The notes: generated by a model not told the origin, from the sequence alone. A stretch of 64,000 nt of DNA from Alphaproteobacteria bacterium (GCA_021774695.1 JAJFIU010000110.1:1-64000), one strand, 5' to 3'. Shown: positions 34,054-43,521, numbered from the stretch's first letter. A program made the numbers and translations.

Positions 34054-35394
34054 TTAAGCGCCTGCGATCATCATGCCGTCTACGCGCACAGTTGGTGCGT
34101 TGGTTCCATATTTAAATTCAAGGTCTGATGCTGGCACAAGGGCCATAAACATATCCTTAAGATTGCCCGCAATAGTAATTTCGCTGACAGCTTCCGCCAG
34201 CTCGCCGTTCCTGATCCTGAAGCCTGCCGCGCCGCGGCTATAGTCGCCGGTTACACCGTTGACACCCATGCCGATCAGCTCGGTCACATAAAGCCCGTCT
34301 TTGATGTCAGCATAAAGCTCCGCCGGAGCCAGACTGCCCGCTGCCATATAAAGATTGCTGCTTGATATACCAGGCGCAGACGACGTGCCGCGAGAACCGT
34401 GCCCTGTAACCGGCAGGCCAAGTTGCCGTGCCGTTGCGCTGTTTAAAAGCCAGCTTTTTAAAGTACCGTTTTCCACCAGATTTGAGGCTTGTACCGCGAC
34501 ACCCTCGCCGTCGAAAAGCTTTGACGACAGGCCGCGCACGATCAGCGGATCATCAGTGATAGTAACGCCGTCTGCAAATATAGGTTTGCCCATCAGGTCT
34601 TTTAGAAAACTGGTACCACGTGCGACACTTGTGCCGGAAATGGCGCCAGAAAAATGTCCGACCAAGCTTTTGGCTTCGCGCGGATCAAATACCACCGGAT
34701 ACTGGCCGCTTTCAATTTTTGACGGGTTCAGTCGGTTGACCGCTTTTTCGCCGGCTGCGCGGCCTACATCCGTCGGTGATGCCAGGTCTTCAAAATGGCG
34801 CTTGCTGGAAAATTCATAGTCGCGCTCCATGCCGGTGCCGGTGCCAGCCACTGCCGAAACAGAGGTTGAGAAGCTGCTGCCACGGTAGTGCCCCGAGAAG
34901 CCATGACTGGTGACCAGTGAGATGGCCCAGGTTGAGGCGCTGGCTCCGGCGCCGTCTGAATTGGTGACACCGTCTACCGCCCGAGCCGCATCTTCCGCTT
35001 CGGCGGCAAGTTGCCGCAAGGTGTCAGCGGAAACTTCGGTGTCGTCGTATAGATCAAGCTCAGCGAACGGGCCGCTGTGCAGTCGGTCTTGAGGTGCCAA
35101 GCCACAATATTCGTCCTCAGGAACGGCTCTCGCCATTGCAAAGGTGCGGTCAACCAACTGGCTCAAGCTGTCGGGACGGCGGTCTGACGTGGATACCATC
35201 GCCTGCTGTTTACCGATGAGAATACGCAAACCAATGTCTTCGCCCTCGGAGCCTTCCACGTCTTCCAATTGTCCCTCGCGCCAACTTACGCCGCGGCTTC
35301 GGGCATCAACGGCGACAGCATCGGCCGCATCGGCGCCTTTTTTTCGGGCAGCTTTTACAAGGTCTTCGAGGATGGAGAGGGTTTGGTCAGCCAT
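34054..35394 (-). CDS. pmbA: TldE/PmbA-type protease subunit
   Basis: ATG 35394 has AGG at good distance; an ATG nine bases up is less favoured. The 446-residue protein has the TldD/PmbA fold: N-terminal RKKGADAADAVAVDARSRGV, WREGQLEDVEGSEGEDIGLR, the middle EYCGLAPQD and the C-terminal domain with YPVVFDPREAKSLVGHFSGA and GVNGVTGDYSRGAAGFRI. The HExxxH zinc motif of TldD is absent, as expected for the PmbA (TldE) partner. TldD/E process small peptides such as microcins and help degrade unfolded proteins. TldD itself is not in the window. Confidence 0.93.
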   Translation of the reverse strand: MADQTLSILEDLVKAARKKGADAADAVAVDARSRGVSWREGQLEDVEGSEGEDIGLRILIGKQQAMVSTSDRRPDSLSQLVDRTFAMARAVPEDEYCGLAPQDRLHSGPFAELDLYDDTEVSADTLRQLAAEAEDAARAVDGVTNSDGAGASASTWAISLVTSHGFSGHYRGSSFSTSVSAVAGTGTGMERDYEFSSKRHFEDLASPTDVGRAAGEKAVNRLNPSKIESGQYPVVFDPREAKSLVGHFSGAISGTSVARGTSFLKDLMGKPIFADGVTITDDPLIVRGLSSKLFDGEGVAVQASNLVENGTLKSWLLNSATARQLGLPVTGHGSRGTSSAPGISSSNLYMAAGSLAPAELYADIKDGLYVTELIGMGVNGVTGDYSRGAAGFRIRNGELAEAVSEITIAGNLKDMFMALVPASDLEFKYGTNAPTVRVDGMMIAGA

Positions 35395-35518
35395 AAAGCG
35401 CACCTACTAAACGAACAGCATTGGTTAAACGAACAATATTGGCGCCAATAAGCCATAAAGGGCGGGTTCGTGCAATGGCGTTCACCCTATTTGATGGGAT
35501 TTCAGCCTGCTCTGTAAT

Positions 35519-36115
35519 TTAGTCTGTCGCTGTGCCTGTTGTGCCGGGTGCAGCAAGGTCTGCCACTAACAATTGTGCAGCTACATCTTTTGCTACGCCT
35601 GCACTGACTGCTGTTCCATTAATTTGCGCGGTGACGATGGCGCCTTCAAATAGTAATGCCAGCTGATTGGCCAGTGTTTCGGGGTTGTTAGCGCCTGCAT
35701 CGACACACAAGCTGCGTATATAGCGCCATATCATTTTTTTGAAGCTTTTGCTGACGCCTCTCATTGGGGAATTGGTGTCTGAGTATTCGCCCACCACATT
35801 GACAAACATGCAACCAAAGAAGTTTTGGTCCGAGAACCATTTCTCCGCCGCATCAAAAACCGCAAGCACCCGGCCCTGGGGCGAATTTGAAAGTTGTTCT
35901 ACGTCTCTCATGAACTCGTTTCGGAAAACGCTATCATGTTGCTGCAGGGCGGCAAGGATCAGTTCGTCTTTGGACCTAAAATGATTGTAGAGGGTTTTTT
36001 TGGAGACTTTAGCTTCACGCATGATCCGGTCCACACCCGTCGCATGGAAGCCGTGTTTGCAAAAAAGTTTTATGGCGACTTCGATAATATGGTCGCGCCG
36101 GCCCTGGATTGACAT
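35519..36115 (-). CDS. TetR family regulator controlling the YHS gene
   Basis: A 198-residue protein with the N-terminal helix-turn-helix (RRDHIIEVAIKLFCKHGFHA, VDRIMREAKVSKKTLYNHFR, SKDELILAALQQHD) and the C-terminal QNFFGCMFVNVVGEYSD region typical of TetR_C subgroups. GGAGTGAGCG precedes the ATG. The palindrome GAAACAGATTAGTTTC lies 15 bases before its own start, and two near-identical copies sit in the promoter of the divergent YHS gene, so it probably represses both. Pro/Thr-rich C-terminal tail. Confidence 0.9.
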   Translation of the reverse strand: MSIQGRRDHIIEVAIKLFCKHGFHATGVDRIMREAKVSKKTLYNHFRSKDELILAALQQHDSVFRNEFMRDVEQLSNSPQGRVLAVFDAAEKWFSDQNFFGCMFVNVVGEYSDTNSPMRGVSKSFKKMIWRYIRSLCVDAGANNPETLANQLALLFEGAIVTAQINGTAVSAGVAKDVAAQLLVADLAAPGTTGTATD

Positions 36116-36129
36116 CGCTCACTCCATGA

Positions 36130-36145
36130 GAAACAGATTAGTTTC
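36130..36145. promoter_or_regulatory. TetR operator, autoregulatory copy
   Basis: GAAACAGATTAGTTTC, differing in two bases from the operators at 36306 (identical outer GAAAC/GTTTC arms). It lies 15-30 bases upstream of the tetR start codon. Confidence 0.7.
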
Positions 36146-36265
36146 GTTAAATTGCATTATATACATAGCCTCAAAGATATATGATTGCCAGCGCTATTAT
36201 TTATAAAGGCTGTTACAGCCACATACCGGCGATATCACGTTAATGAGAGCAGGCAATTTTTAGGA

Positions 36266-36321
36266 TTGTCAAAGGAAACAGATCGGTTTACTTAGATAGG
36301 CAAGAGAAACAGATCGGTTTC
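36266..36321 (+). promoter_or_regulatory. YHS promoter with two TetR operators
   Basis: GAAACAGATCGGTTTA (36275-36290) and GAAACAGATCGGTTTC (36306-36321), start-to-start 31 bp, about three helical turns. A -35-like TTGTCA (36266-36271) and a -10-like TACTTA (36289-36294), 17 bp apart, bracket the first operator. Binding would therefore cover the RNA polymerase site. Confidence 0.72.
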
Positions 36322-36375
36322 CTTTGAGAGACTTAATCGCTCAATATTTAACAAACCTTCAAAGGGGTACTCCAA

Positions 36376-36834
36376 ATGAAAAACTTTCTTATCGCAATCG
36401 CGACGTTCTTTTCCTTCACTGTAGCCGGAGCAACTGTTGTTTCTGCAGACAGCGTAACAAACAGCGTTGTTGGCATGCAGGGTTACGACCTTGTTTCATA
36501 CCATAACAGCGAAAAGCCATTGCAAGGCAACGGCAATCATCTTGTGACCATCGACGGTGTGAATTATCTGTTCACTAATGAAGATAATAAAAAGAAATTC
36601 GCGGCTAACCCTAAAAAATATCTTCCAGCTTACGGCGGTTACTGCGCTTACGGTGCGTCTGTTGGTAAGAAATTTATCGGCGATCCTACTGTATGGAAAG
36701 TAGTTGGCGGCAAGCTTTATCTTAACCTGGACAACAACGTGAAAAGCATCTGGGTAAAAGACATTCCCGGCAACATCAGAAAAGCCAACGGCAAATGGAA
36801 TAAAATCAAAGACGTTCCAGCTGGCGACCTTTAA
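36376..36834 (+). CDS. Exported YHS-domain protein, copy 2
   Basis: A 152-residue protein with AGGGG before the ATG and a Sec signal peptide (KNFLIAIATFFSFTVAGATV). The mature domain (QGYDLVSYH, YLPAYGGYCAYGASVGKKFI, DPTVWKVVGGKLYLNLDNNV) aligns with the copy at 12227-12706, including Tyr-Gly-Gly-Tyr-Cys. Codon use looks more regular than in neighbours, which may mean high expression when derepressed. It is controlled by the divergent TetR. Likely a periplasmic metal- or ligand-binding stress protein; not proven. Confidence 0.87.
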   Translation: MKNFLIAIATFFSFTVAGATVVSADSVTNSVVGMQGYDLVSYHNSEKPLQGNGNHLVTIDGVNYLFTNEDNKKKFAANPKKYLPAYGGYCAYGASVGKKFIGDPTVWKVVGGKLYLNLDNNVKSIWVKDIPGNIRKANGKWNKIKDVPAGDL

Positions 36835-36920
36835 TCCCCCACTAGTTTGGGATCACTAACAGGCTTGTTGCCGCCGATTTCTCCACCGTGAGCGGCTGCA
36901 GGTTTTGAGTTTTGAGTACG

Positions 36921-36952
36921 AAAATGGCAGCCTCCCCCGGCTGCCATTTTTT
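36921..36952 (+). terminator. Terminator after YHS gene copy 2
   Basis: AAAATGGCAGCC (36921-36932) pairs perfectly with GGCTGCCATTTT around a six-base C-rich loop, with further T's after it. The A tract also allows use by the convergent TIR-TPR gene. Confidence 0.85.
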
Positions 36953-37022
36953 ATGCTGCTATGGGTGCGTGTCGGTAAATCTATATCAGATCACTATGTC
37001 AAGTTGCAGCGCCTGTATATGA

Positions 37023-39203
37023 CTATCGTTTCAGAGGCGGCGTGTCATAGCTGAAACCCGCTTCTTCAAGTTCGGCGACCAGTGCCTCGGATTTTTCCAT
37101 TTGCCCCAGTCCCCGGTAGGCCCTCGCCAAATTGTTTTTCGCTTTTAGGCTAATAGTACCTAATGCGCTCGTCAGGATTTCAACGACAGCTTCGCCATGT
37201 TTGCGCGCCGAGACGCCGCTGCGATCATCAGCTATGATATCTCCAAGCAAAAGATATATTTCGGAAATGTGGCTCAGGACACCATTACCGATTTTGAAAG
37301 CGTCGCTCTCATCGCTGTAGGCGACAATTAAGTTCCGCAAATTAGACCGTGCCAAATCGCTTTCCCCGTTCAAGTGGGACAAACGGGCTTCCAGGAGCTT
37401 CAGGCGATGCGAGGTTAGTCGACGGCCGGGTCTTGTATTATCTCGGGCCAGCGACACATCGATTTGACTGCGGGCCTTTTTAGCGGCGGCTTTCGCCACC
37501 GAGATTTGCCCTGTGCGGAACGCCAATTCGCCGTAATGTGTATAAGTCTGCGCAGAATCAGATAGCCAGAGTGTGTTTTTGGGATCCTTTGCCACAAGTA
37601 AGTCAAACCCGGCGGTTATCTTTTCATACAGTGTAAGAGTTGGCGAAATATTGCCCCGGACAGCATGTAATTTGGCCATGTTGGCCCACGATAAAAACAA
37701 CCGCCGCTGCACGCGGTAATTGTTGGGTTCTTTGCTGATTAACGTCTCAAAAATGGCGAGTCGTTTGGTGTAATTCTCGCGCGCTTCTGCAAGCATTCCG
37801 GCCCGCAAATAAGCGTCCCCCAAATATTGATAACTACTGCCAAGATTGATAAACGCTTGTTTGTTATCGTTACTGCGGGCCGCAAGCAGCTCCCGCATCG
37901 CCACACTGGATTTACCGTATCTAATGGCCTGTTCCGGCTTTCTTCGTGGTCCAGCCATTAATCGGGTTAAGGTTGCTTCAGAGTCAGCGATTTTTTCCTG
38001 CCAAAATACCTGCGGGTTATCCTGCCAGTGCGGTTTCCAGTCCGCGCGCACAAAAGGCGGCTTTATGCGCATGTCCATGGCTGAACGGACGAGCTTTAGC
38101 CGCTCTCGGTAGTCAGTCTCGGCGCGGTCCAGCCGCCCCTGACGGTCGGCTAGATAGCCGGTAAAAAACAGATTGGTGGACAAGCGGTGCATGGCGAAGC
38201 CACTTTCGGGTTGACGCGCATAAAAACCGCGCGACAATTTAAGGGTTTCCTCGAATATTCTTTCGGCCCGTTCGCTGTCGCCTCGGCGATCCAGCATTTG
38301 GCCTAATCGCAGACGCGCGCCGGTGAGCGACGTCATTTGTTTTTCATTCAGTGAGGCAATGTCCCGCTTTTGATAGTAGGCCAGAATTTCATTGGTTATG
38401 ACTTCCAGGCTGTCCAGGCTACCAATGGCCAATAATTCTTCGTAGACATTGTTCATCATGAAATGGGTAAGCTGTTCATTTTCAACCAGCCGTTGCTCTG
38501 CCTCAGTACTTTTGGCTTGTGCGGTTTGTGCTGCCTGTTCGGCGGCCTCCCGTGCATCAATTGCGTTAAATGTCAGTCCGCCCATAACCAGTAAACTGGC
38601 CATGGCAGCCAACGAGCCAATTGCCAGTCTTTGCTGTCGGCGTTTTTCATCGCGCTGGACAAGGTCATTGAGGCCAACACCCAGCATACCAGCAATGATT
38701 TTCATCAGGCCCATGCGTTTGCCGTCTGCCTCCGGTCGGATATCTGCGGCCAATCCCTCTGCCGACAGGCCTGCTTTTACTCCGTCTGTGTGAAAGTTGT
38801 GTAGCAGTGCATCGGGGAAGCATTCCCGCGACGGGTCGTCAGAAAACGGTATGCCATCGACGATAAGGCCCAATATATGGCCATCATCGCGCTTGCTTTT
38901 AAATTCGGCAATTTCGCGGTTTACAAGTTTGGATTGGGCGGCTTTCGGCGAGCATAATACGATCATAAACTCTGAAGAGTGTAGTGCGTCAAACAGGCGT
39001 TCGGTCATCCGGCCTGCGGCGGGCAGCTCGTCGCGGTCCCGAAATATTGGTGCTAATCGTTCGGGTACTGGGCCGTGTTCGGTGGCGCGGCCAATCAGGT
39101 TTGACGGGATTTTGTAAGCTTCCAACGACTTCAGCAGCCATTCAGCGCGCGCGCTATCGGCATGGCTGTAACTGATAAAAGCCTTATATTTGAAATTGCT
39201 CAC
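37023..39203 (-). CDS. TIR-domain protein with membrane helix and TPR repeats
   Basis: I favour GTG 39203 (726 residues), which puts the TIR domain at the N-terminus; an upstream GTG at 39257 has no ribosome site. The TIR domain (about 5-150) begins FKYKAFISYSHADSARAEWL and contains FRDRDEL and IVLCSPKAAQSKLVNREIAE, with the Glu expected to be catalytic in NAD-cleaving TIRs. A single helix (LAIGSLAAMASLLVMGGLTF) follows near residue 215, then a coiled-coil stretch and a long TPR-like region. Proteins of this layout are common in alphaproteobacteria and planctomycetes; roles in signalling or defence are suspected. No defence genes adjoin it. Confidence 0.83.
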   Translation of the reverse strand: MSNFKYKAFISYSHADSARAEWLLKSLEAYKIPSNLIGRATEHGPVPERLAPIFRDRDELPAAGRMTERLFDALHSSEFMIVLCSPKAAQSKLVNREIAEFKSKRDDGHILGLIVDGIPFSDDPSRECFPDALLHNFHTDGVKAGLSAEGLAADIRPEADGKRMGLMKIIAGMLGVGLNDLVQRDEKRRQQRLAIGSLAAMASLLVMGGLTFNAIDAREAAEQAAQTAQAKSTEAEQRLVENEQLTHFMMNNVYEELLAIGSLDSLEVITNEILAYYQKRDIASLNEKQMTSLTGARLRLGQMLDRRGDSERAERIFEETLKLSRGFYARQPESGFAMHRLSTNLFFTGYLADRQGRLDRAETDYRERLKLVRSAMDMRIKPPFVRADWKPHWQDNPQVFWQEKIADSEATLTRLMAGPRRKPEQAIRYGKSSVAMRELLAARSNDNKQAFINLGSSYQYLGDAYLRAGMLAEARENYTKRLAIFETLISKEPNNYRVQRRLFLSWANMAKLHAVRGNISPTLTLYEKITAGFDLLVAKDPKNTLWLSDSAQTYTHYGELAFRTGQISVAKAAAKKARSQIDVSLARDNTRPGRRLTSHRLKLLEARLSHLNGESDLARSNLRNLIVAYSDESDAFKIGNGVLSHISEIYLLLGDIIADDRSGVSARKHGEAVVEILTSALGTISLKAKNNLARAYRGLGQMEKSEALVAELEEAGFSYDTPPLKR

Positions 39204-39332
39204 GGACTTGTTTGACCCCCGCCATTCCAACCGTTGGATAGTGATCGTATCGTGCACGCTATGGCTGTCAAGCCAATCCGGAAATTGTGATGAACGCGGG
39301 TAATATGGCCAAACAATGCACCAGAAGTTTCT

Positions 39333-40361
39333 CTAGCTGGTTTCACCCGCCAACTCCCGGCGCCACGCCTCAAAGGCAGTTTCGTAGTAGCGCGGGTTAA
39401 ACAGTTGCCAGGTGCCCAGTGATGCCGGGACGACAAAGCCTTTCGCGCCCTCTGCGGGCGTTTTTCCGGTACTGAATGACGCGCGCGCCTTTTCTTCCAC
39501 AAAGTGCAGCAAATTCAAATAGTTCTCCAGATCACCCGCACGGGCGATCGCCCCGTGGCCGGTTACGATGGTGCGCTTCGGGTCGCTCAGCAAATGTTCC
39601 ACCGATGTTGTTAGATGGCTTGGGATTGCATCCATATAATTGTGAAACAGGCCCGCCCACACCAAATCGCCTGCAAAAATCACCGAGGCATCATCCACAA
39701 CAATAGCAAGATCGCTGGGCGTATGGCCCTTGAGCGGATGTAGCCTGATGGTGCGCCCGCCAAGGTCCATGGTTAAAATCGCGGTTTCATCGGTGATAAT
39801 CCGGGTTGGCATCACCGGGCGAATGACGGGACGGGCAAACTGCGCGCCGTCTGGCGTTTGCCTGGCACCGGCATAGCGGTCAAAAATAAGCTGGTTGGTG
39901 GTGGCGGTGGCGATAATCTCGGGGCCGGTTGATCCCTGCTGGTATCCGGCCAATCCGCCGGTGTGGTCAGCATGGAAATGGGTGACGATCACATCGGTTA
40001 CTGGCCTACCTGTCAGGCGCAGGGCTTGTGCCGCCAGCCACGCCGCCCCTTCGGGCCGGAACGAGCCGTCAATGGCAACAACTTTGTCCTCGCCCGCGAT
40101 GATGCCGCCGTTGCACAGGGTGGCCATAGCCGCAGGGTTAAAGCTGCCGTCTGGGTTGAGGGGCGTGGAGACCACACCCCAAACGCCGGGTCCAACCTCT
40201 TCGATACGGGCGAAGGGTTGCTCTTCAACTATTTTGCCGAAGGCTGGGAAGCTTCGCGCGTTTGAGGCTGATGACATAACGGCTGTACCAAGCACTGCGC
40301 CGGTCGCTGCCATGCCAGTCATTACGCCGCGCCGCGAGAAACTGCCTTTATGATGTTTCAT
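39333..40361 (-). CDS. Tat-exported metallo-beta-lactamase-fold hydrolase
   Basis: The start at ATG 40361 follows GGGG and gives a twin-arginine signal (FSRRGVMTGMAATGAVLGTA). The 342-residue protein has HFHADHTGG (first metal motif), GHTPSD and FAGDLVW. The active site is complete, so it is a zinc hydrolase. Substrate unknown; it is not an obvious class B antibiotic lactamase. It lies 11 bases after the aminotransferase and shares its export route, so the two probably work together in the periplasm. Confidence 0.85.
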   Translation of the reverse strand: MKHHKGSFSRRGVMTGMAATGAVLGTAVMSSASNARSFPAFGKIVEEQPFARIEEVGPGVWGVVSTPLNPDGSFNPAAMATLCNGGIIAGEDKVVAIDGSFRPEGAAWLAAQALRLTGRPVTDVIVTHFHADHTGGLAGYQQGSTGPEIIATATTNQLIFDRYAGARQTPDGAQFARPVIRPVMPTRIITDETAILTMDLGGRTIRLHPLKGHTPSDLAIVVDDASVIFAGDLVWAGLFHNYMDAIPSHLTTSVEHLLSDPKRTIVTGHGAIARAGDLENYLNLLHFVEEKARASFSTGKTPAEGAKGFVVPASLGTWQLFNPRYYETAFEAWRRELAGETS

Positions 40362-40372
40362 TTGATATCCCC

Positions 40373-41536
40373 TTAAACCCAACCACGATTGCGGAAAGCG
40401 TCTAGTGTTCGCACAAATTCCGTCATTTCTGCGGGTGTTCCTATGGAAAGCCGGTTCCAGCCGTCCTCGCTGGTCATGCGCCTGCCGACCAGAATGTTAT
40501 TTTCCTTCATACGTCGCTGGTAACTGGCCAAATCGCTGCCGATGCGGTGCAGCAGGAAATTGGTGTGGCTGGGAATATAACCCAGGTCCAACCGGTCCAG
40601 CGCGTCGATCAAAATGGCCTTTCCCCGTGCGTTAGAGGCCAGGCTTTTGCCGTAATATGTTTTGTCCTTCAATGACGTGATGGCGGCCGCGACACCTGCG
40701 GCGCTGAGGTTATAAGTCGCAGCAAACGGGTTGATGCGTTTTGCGGTCTCGGGCGCGGCGATCCCGTAGCCAACCCGCATGCCTGCCATGCCGTATATTT
40801 TTGAAAAGGTGCGGGCGACGACAATATTCTCGCGGCCTGCTGCAACGTCCGCCGCAAGGCTCGCATAGCCATCGCTGTTCACCGCGTAATCATAGTATGC
40901 CTCGTCGATCAGGAACAAATGCGTGGGTGGTGCGCTTGTTATCCAGTCGCGAAGGGCGGCTTGGTCTACAATGGTGCCGGTGGGGTTGTTGGGGTTGCAT
41001 ATGTTAATCAGCAGCGGTCCGGGCGTGGCCTCGGCCTTCGCTCTCATGGCATTGATGTCAGTGACAAAACCTTTGCCCACAGGCACCGTGACAACAGCCA
41101 TACCCTCTGCTTTGGCATAGCGCTGAACATCACCGAATGTGGGGTCGGGTTCAATAACCGCCGCGTTCACTTGTGCTGCAGCAGTAACAACCGCACGGAT
41201 AACCCCGGTGGAGCCGTTGCCGAGCATAACCTGATCGGTGGGCACACCGTGATCGGCGGCAATCATGCTGCGTAGTTCAGCGATGGCATCATCGGCGTAG
41301 CGGTTGGCTTTGTTTTTAACCGCCAGGCGCGCACTTTCGGTTGCCAGCGGCGACATGCCCAGCGAATTTTCGTTATAATGCAACATCAGTTGCGGGGCAT
41401 CGCGGCGGAACGGCAGCGTGTCGCCTTCTAGTGCCCTAAATGCCAACGCCGGACTTGCAAGCCCAGCAAGCAAAGCGCCTGCGCCGATGCCGCCAAGCAG
41501 TTTCCTGCGAGACAGGTTTTTAACGTTCATGCCCAT
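40373..41536 (-). CDS. Tat-exported histidinol-phosphate-aminotransferase-like enzyme
   Basis: ATG 41536 is preceded by AGGGG at eight bases; the frame extends further up without support. The 387-residue product starts with a twin-arginine signal (LSRRKLLGGIGAGALLAGLA). The fold-type I aminotransferase core follows: LMLHYNENSLGMSPLA, MLGNGSTGVIRAVV, NICNPNNPTGTIVD, FLIDEAYYDYA and the PLP-lysine box ARTFSKIYGMAGMRVGYGIA. HisC-like enzymes are normally cytoplasmic; Tat export would carry a folded PLP holoenzyme to the periplasm. The amino substrate is unknown. Confidence 0.87.
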   Translation of the reverse strand: MGMNVKNLSRRKLLGGIGAGALLAGLASPALAFRALEGDTLPFRRDAPQLMLHYNENSLGMSPLATESARLAVKNKANRYADDAIAELRSMIAADHGVPTDQVMLGNGSTGVIRAVVTAAAQVNAAVIEPDPTFGDVQRYAKAEGMAVVTVPVGKGFVTDINAMRAKAEATPGPLLINICNPNNPTGTIVDQAALRDWITSAPPTHLFLIDEAYYDYAVNSDGYASLAADVAAGRENIVVARTFSKIYGMAGMRVGYGIAAPETAKRINPFAATYNLSAAGVAAAITSLKDKTYYGKSLASNARGKAILIDALDRLDLGYIPSHTNFLLHRIGSDLASYQRRMKENNILVGRRMTSEDGWNRLSIGTPAEMTEFVRTLDAFRNRGWV

Positions 41537-41660
41537 GATGTTGCCCCTGTGTTGCCCCGGTGAATTGTGAATTTCAACTATGACAGAGCAAGGGGGTCTT
41601 CTCAAAGGCAATTTATCGGCTAGCAAAAACGCCCAAAATGAGGAACGATCTTTGCGACGG

Positions 41661-42485
41661 CTAATCCAAATAGTCAGGGAACTTGGGCAGGGAGTCGAAG
41701 TCGGCTTTCTCATGCTGAATGATCACGCGCGCCTGTTCCTTCTCCGCCATTTCGGCAAATAGGCGCAGTGAGGGAACCGTTGCCTCTGCGTCAAAATTGA
41801 AAGTGGGGATTGCATCCATTTTCCGGCCTTCCGCGAATATATGAAGGTCGCCGGAAAACAAGAGTGCGCCCGCCTTATCCAATTTGAGTGTCAATACCGA
41901 ATGGCCCGGTGTGTGGCCGGGCAGGGATGTGATCACCGCGCTGCCGTCGCCGAATACGTCATAATTGTCGTCGAACTGAAGGGTCTTTGCGTCCTTGAGG
42001 GCGATATAGTCCTCATGGCCTTGTGGCTTTTCCTCGGCAAACATGAAGGCGCGCTCAGTGCGGTTAACGATCCATGTTGAGGCAGCGAAAAGCCCCGCGT
42101 TACCGCTATGATCCGGGTGCCAGTGCGAGATCGACAGAAAGTCAATATCGGCGGTGGCAAGCCCCAAGTCAGCCAGCTGGTCGGTCAGTTTTCGTTTCAT
42201 CGTGAAATGAAAATTGTCGCCTATTCCTTCCGGCGTGTCAGCAAGTGACTGCTCCATTCCCGTATCCCACAATAAGTCACCTTTTGGGTGGCGAATGAGA
42301 AAGCAGGGATTCGCCAAGACGATGCTTTGGCCGTCAAACCGGCCTTTGTTGTCAAAGGGTGCCATGTCGGCAACATCAACGGCGCCGCAGTCCAGTGTAT
42401 AAAGCTTGATGCTGTCATCTGCCGATGCTGCATGCGTTGTCACGGCCAGTAGCGCCGTAGATATGTATGAGAATATTTTTTTCAT
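41661..42485 (-). CDS. Exported lactonase-like metallo-beta-lactamase-fold hydrolase
   Basis: A 274-residue protein with a Sec signal peptide (KKIFSYISTALLAVTTHAAS). The catalytic motif HWHPDHSGN, then PGHTPGHSVL and FSGDLHIF, follow the N-acyl-homoserine-lactonase (AttM/AiiA-like) branch. The N-terminal IKLYTLDCGAVDVADM is also typical of that branch. Quorum quenching is possible, but periplasmic location and distance from any signalling genes leave the substrate open. It is upstream of the Tat-exported pair in the same direction. Confidence 0.84.
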   Translation of the reverse strand: MKKIFSYISTALLAVTTHAASADDSIKLYTLDCGAVDVADMAPFDNKGRFDGQSIVLANPCFLIRHPKGDLLWDTGMEQSLADTPEGIGDNFHFTMKRKLTDQLADLGLATADIDFLSISHWHPDHSGNAGLFAASTWIVNRTERAFMFAEEKPQGHEDYIALKDAKTLQFDDNYDVFGDGSAVITSLPGHTPGHSVLTLKLDKAGALLFSGDLHIFAEGRKMDAIPTFNFDAEATVPSLRLFAEMAEKEQARVIIQHEKADFDSLPKFPDYLD

Positions 42486-42534
42486 CTGTTTCTGCTAGAT
42501 TGTTTAAGTTGATTTGCAAATAGAAAACTTTTTC

Positions 42535-43521
42535 TTATAGGCGAACAGGAATATCTGAAGAATAAACTTTGCCTGTAGGGTTTTTTGCTCCTGCTTCCTC
42601 CAATTCTTTCACAAACATATCAACCAAATCAGAAGGTTTATCAGTTGGGCCAATGATAACTCTTTCTATTAAATCGCCTATACCAGCCTCATAATCTTGA
42701 TCAGGTTGACTCTCTAGCGGTAGTTTATAAACCGGTTGAGGTACTCCAGAAATAACTTCTGTTTCAGGCTTTAAGTCTTGTGGGGTAAAAATAGTAGGGC
42801 AAAGCGCAACGCGCCATTCACGTTCATCGTAAAAGGCTTGATGCTTTAAGCATAAGGATAGCGATAGAAACGAGAGCATTAAATTGTTTAGCGTTGCACC
42901 ATAGCCGATTTTTCTTAGAAATTCGTGATTTTCAATCGCATTTCCCACAACTGTTTTGAAACTATGATCTATCTCATCGTTTGATAGGTAAAGTGAAGGG
43001 TAGGTATTAGTTTGGTATAATTGTGAATGCTGGAGAATTGGGTCACTTTTAAAAACCAGGGCTACACCTGCTCTAGAACTATATCCTCGCCACATTGACA
43101 GCCGCCCATGATGGTCATCATTTATATCATGTTCAGAAACGCAAGTTAGATATGTGTTGTCTGCCAAATTTACGAAGTATCTGTTATACAGGTCGCGCAT
43201 AAATTTACTTGAAGCTATAGGTGTTTCAGTCTTTTCGGCGGCAATTGCTGAAATTATTGGCCAGAATTCGTGAGTCAGCTGATCATTTGATGCATCAAAA
43301 AAGAATTGTTTAGTACGAGTTTCTCCATGTTTTATCTCTGAAACATCATTCATAAGGGATGCTTTTCGCATCCACATTTGCTTGTTTCGAATGATGGATA
43401 AGGCAGCTGTAGCATCAGTGTAATGAGCGAAGTGAATATTTTGACCGTCCAGTCGTTCTCTTTCTTTTTCAATATGAGGAAAGAAAATATTGCTGATCAG
43501 CTTTAAATGCTCATCGTTCAT
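42535..43521 (-). CDS. DUF2971 domain protein, coupled to ubiD
   Basis: The ATG at 43521 overlaps the ubiD TGA as ATGA, so translation is likely coupled. The 328-residue protein has the DUF2971 pattern: [82 protein letters not shown] and [19 protein letters not shown]. The domain is scattered among accessory and suspected defence loci. The gene is clearly richer in A+T than ubiD and has different codon use, suggesting acquisition, yet it fits the upstream stop exactly. Function unknown. Confidence 0.83.
   Translation of the reverse strand: MNDEHLKLISNIFFPHIEKERERLDGQNIHFAHYTDATAALSIIRNKQMWMRKASLMNDVSEIKHGETRTKQFFFDASNDQLTHEFWPIISAIAAEKTETPIASSKFMRDLYNRYFVNLADNTYLTCVSEHDINDDHHGRLSMWRGYSSRAGVALVFKSDPILQHSQLYQTNTYPSLYLSNDEIDHSFKTVVGNAIENHEFLRKIGYGATLNNLMLSFLSLSLCLKHQAFYDEREWRVALCPTIFTPQDLKPETEVISGVPQPVYKLPLESQPDQDYEAGIGDLIERVIIGPTDKPSDLVDMFVKELEEAGAKNPTGKVYSSDIPVRL

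Noticed and set aside
37023-39203. Thoeris-type defence system
   Set aside because: The TIR domain is there, but no ThsA (SIR2/SLOG-like) gene or other effector is next to it.
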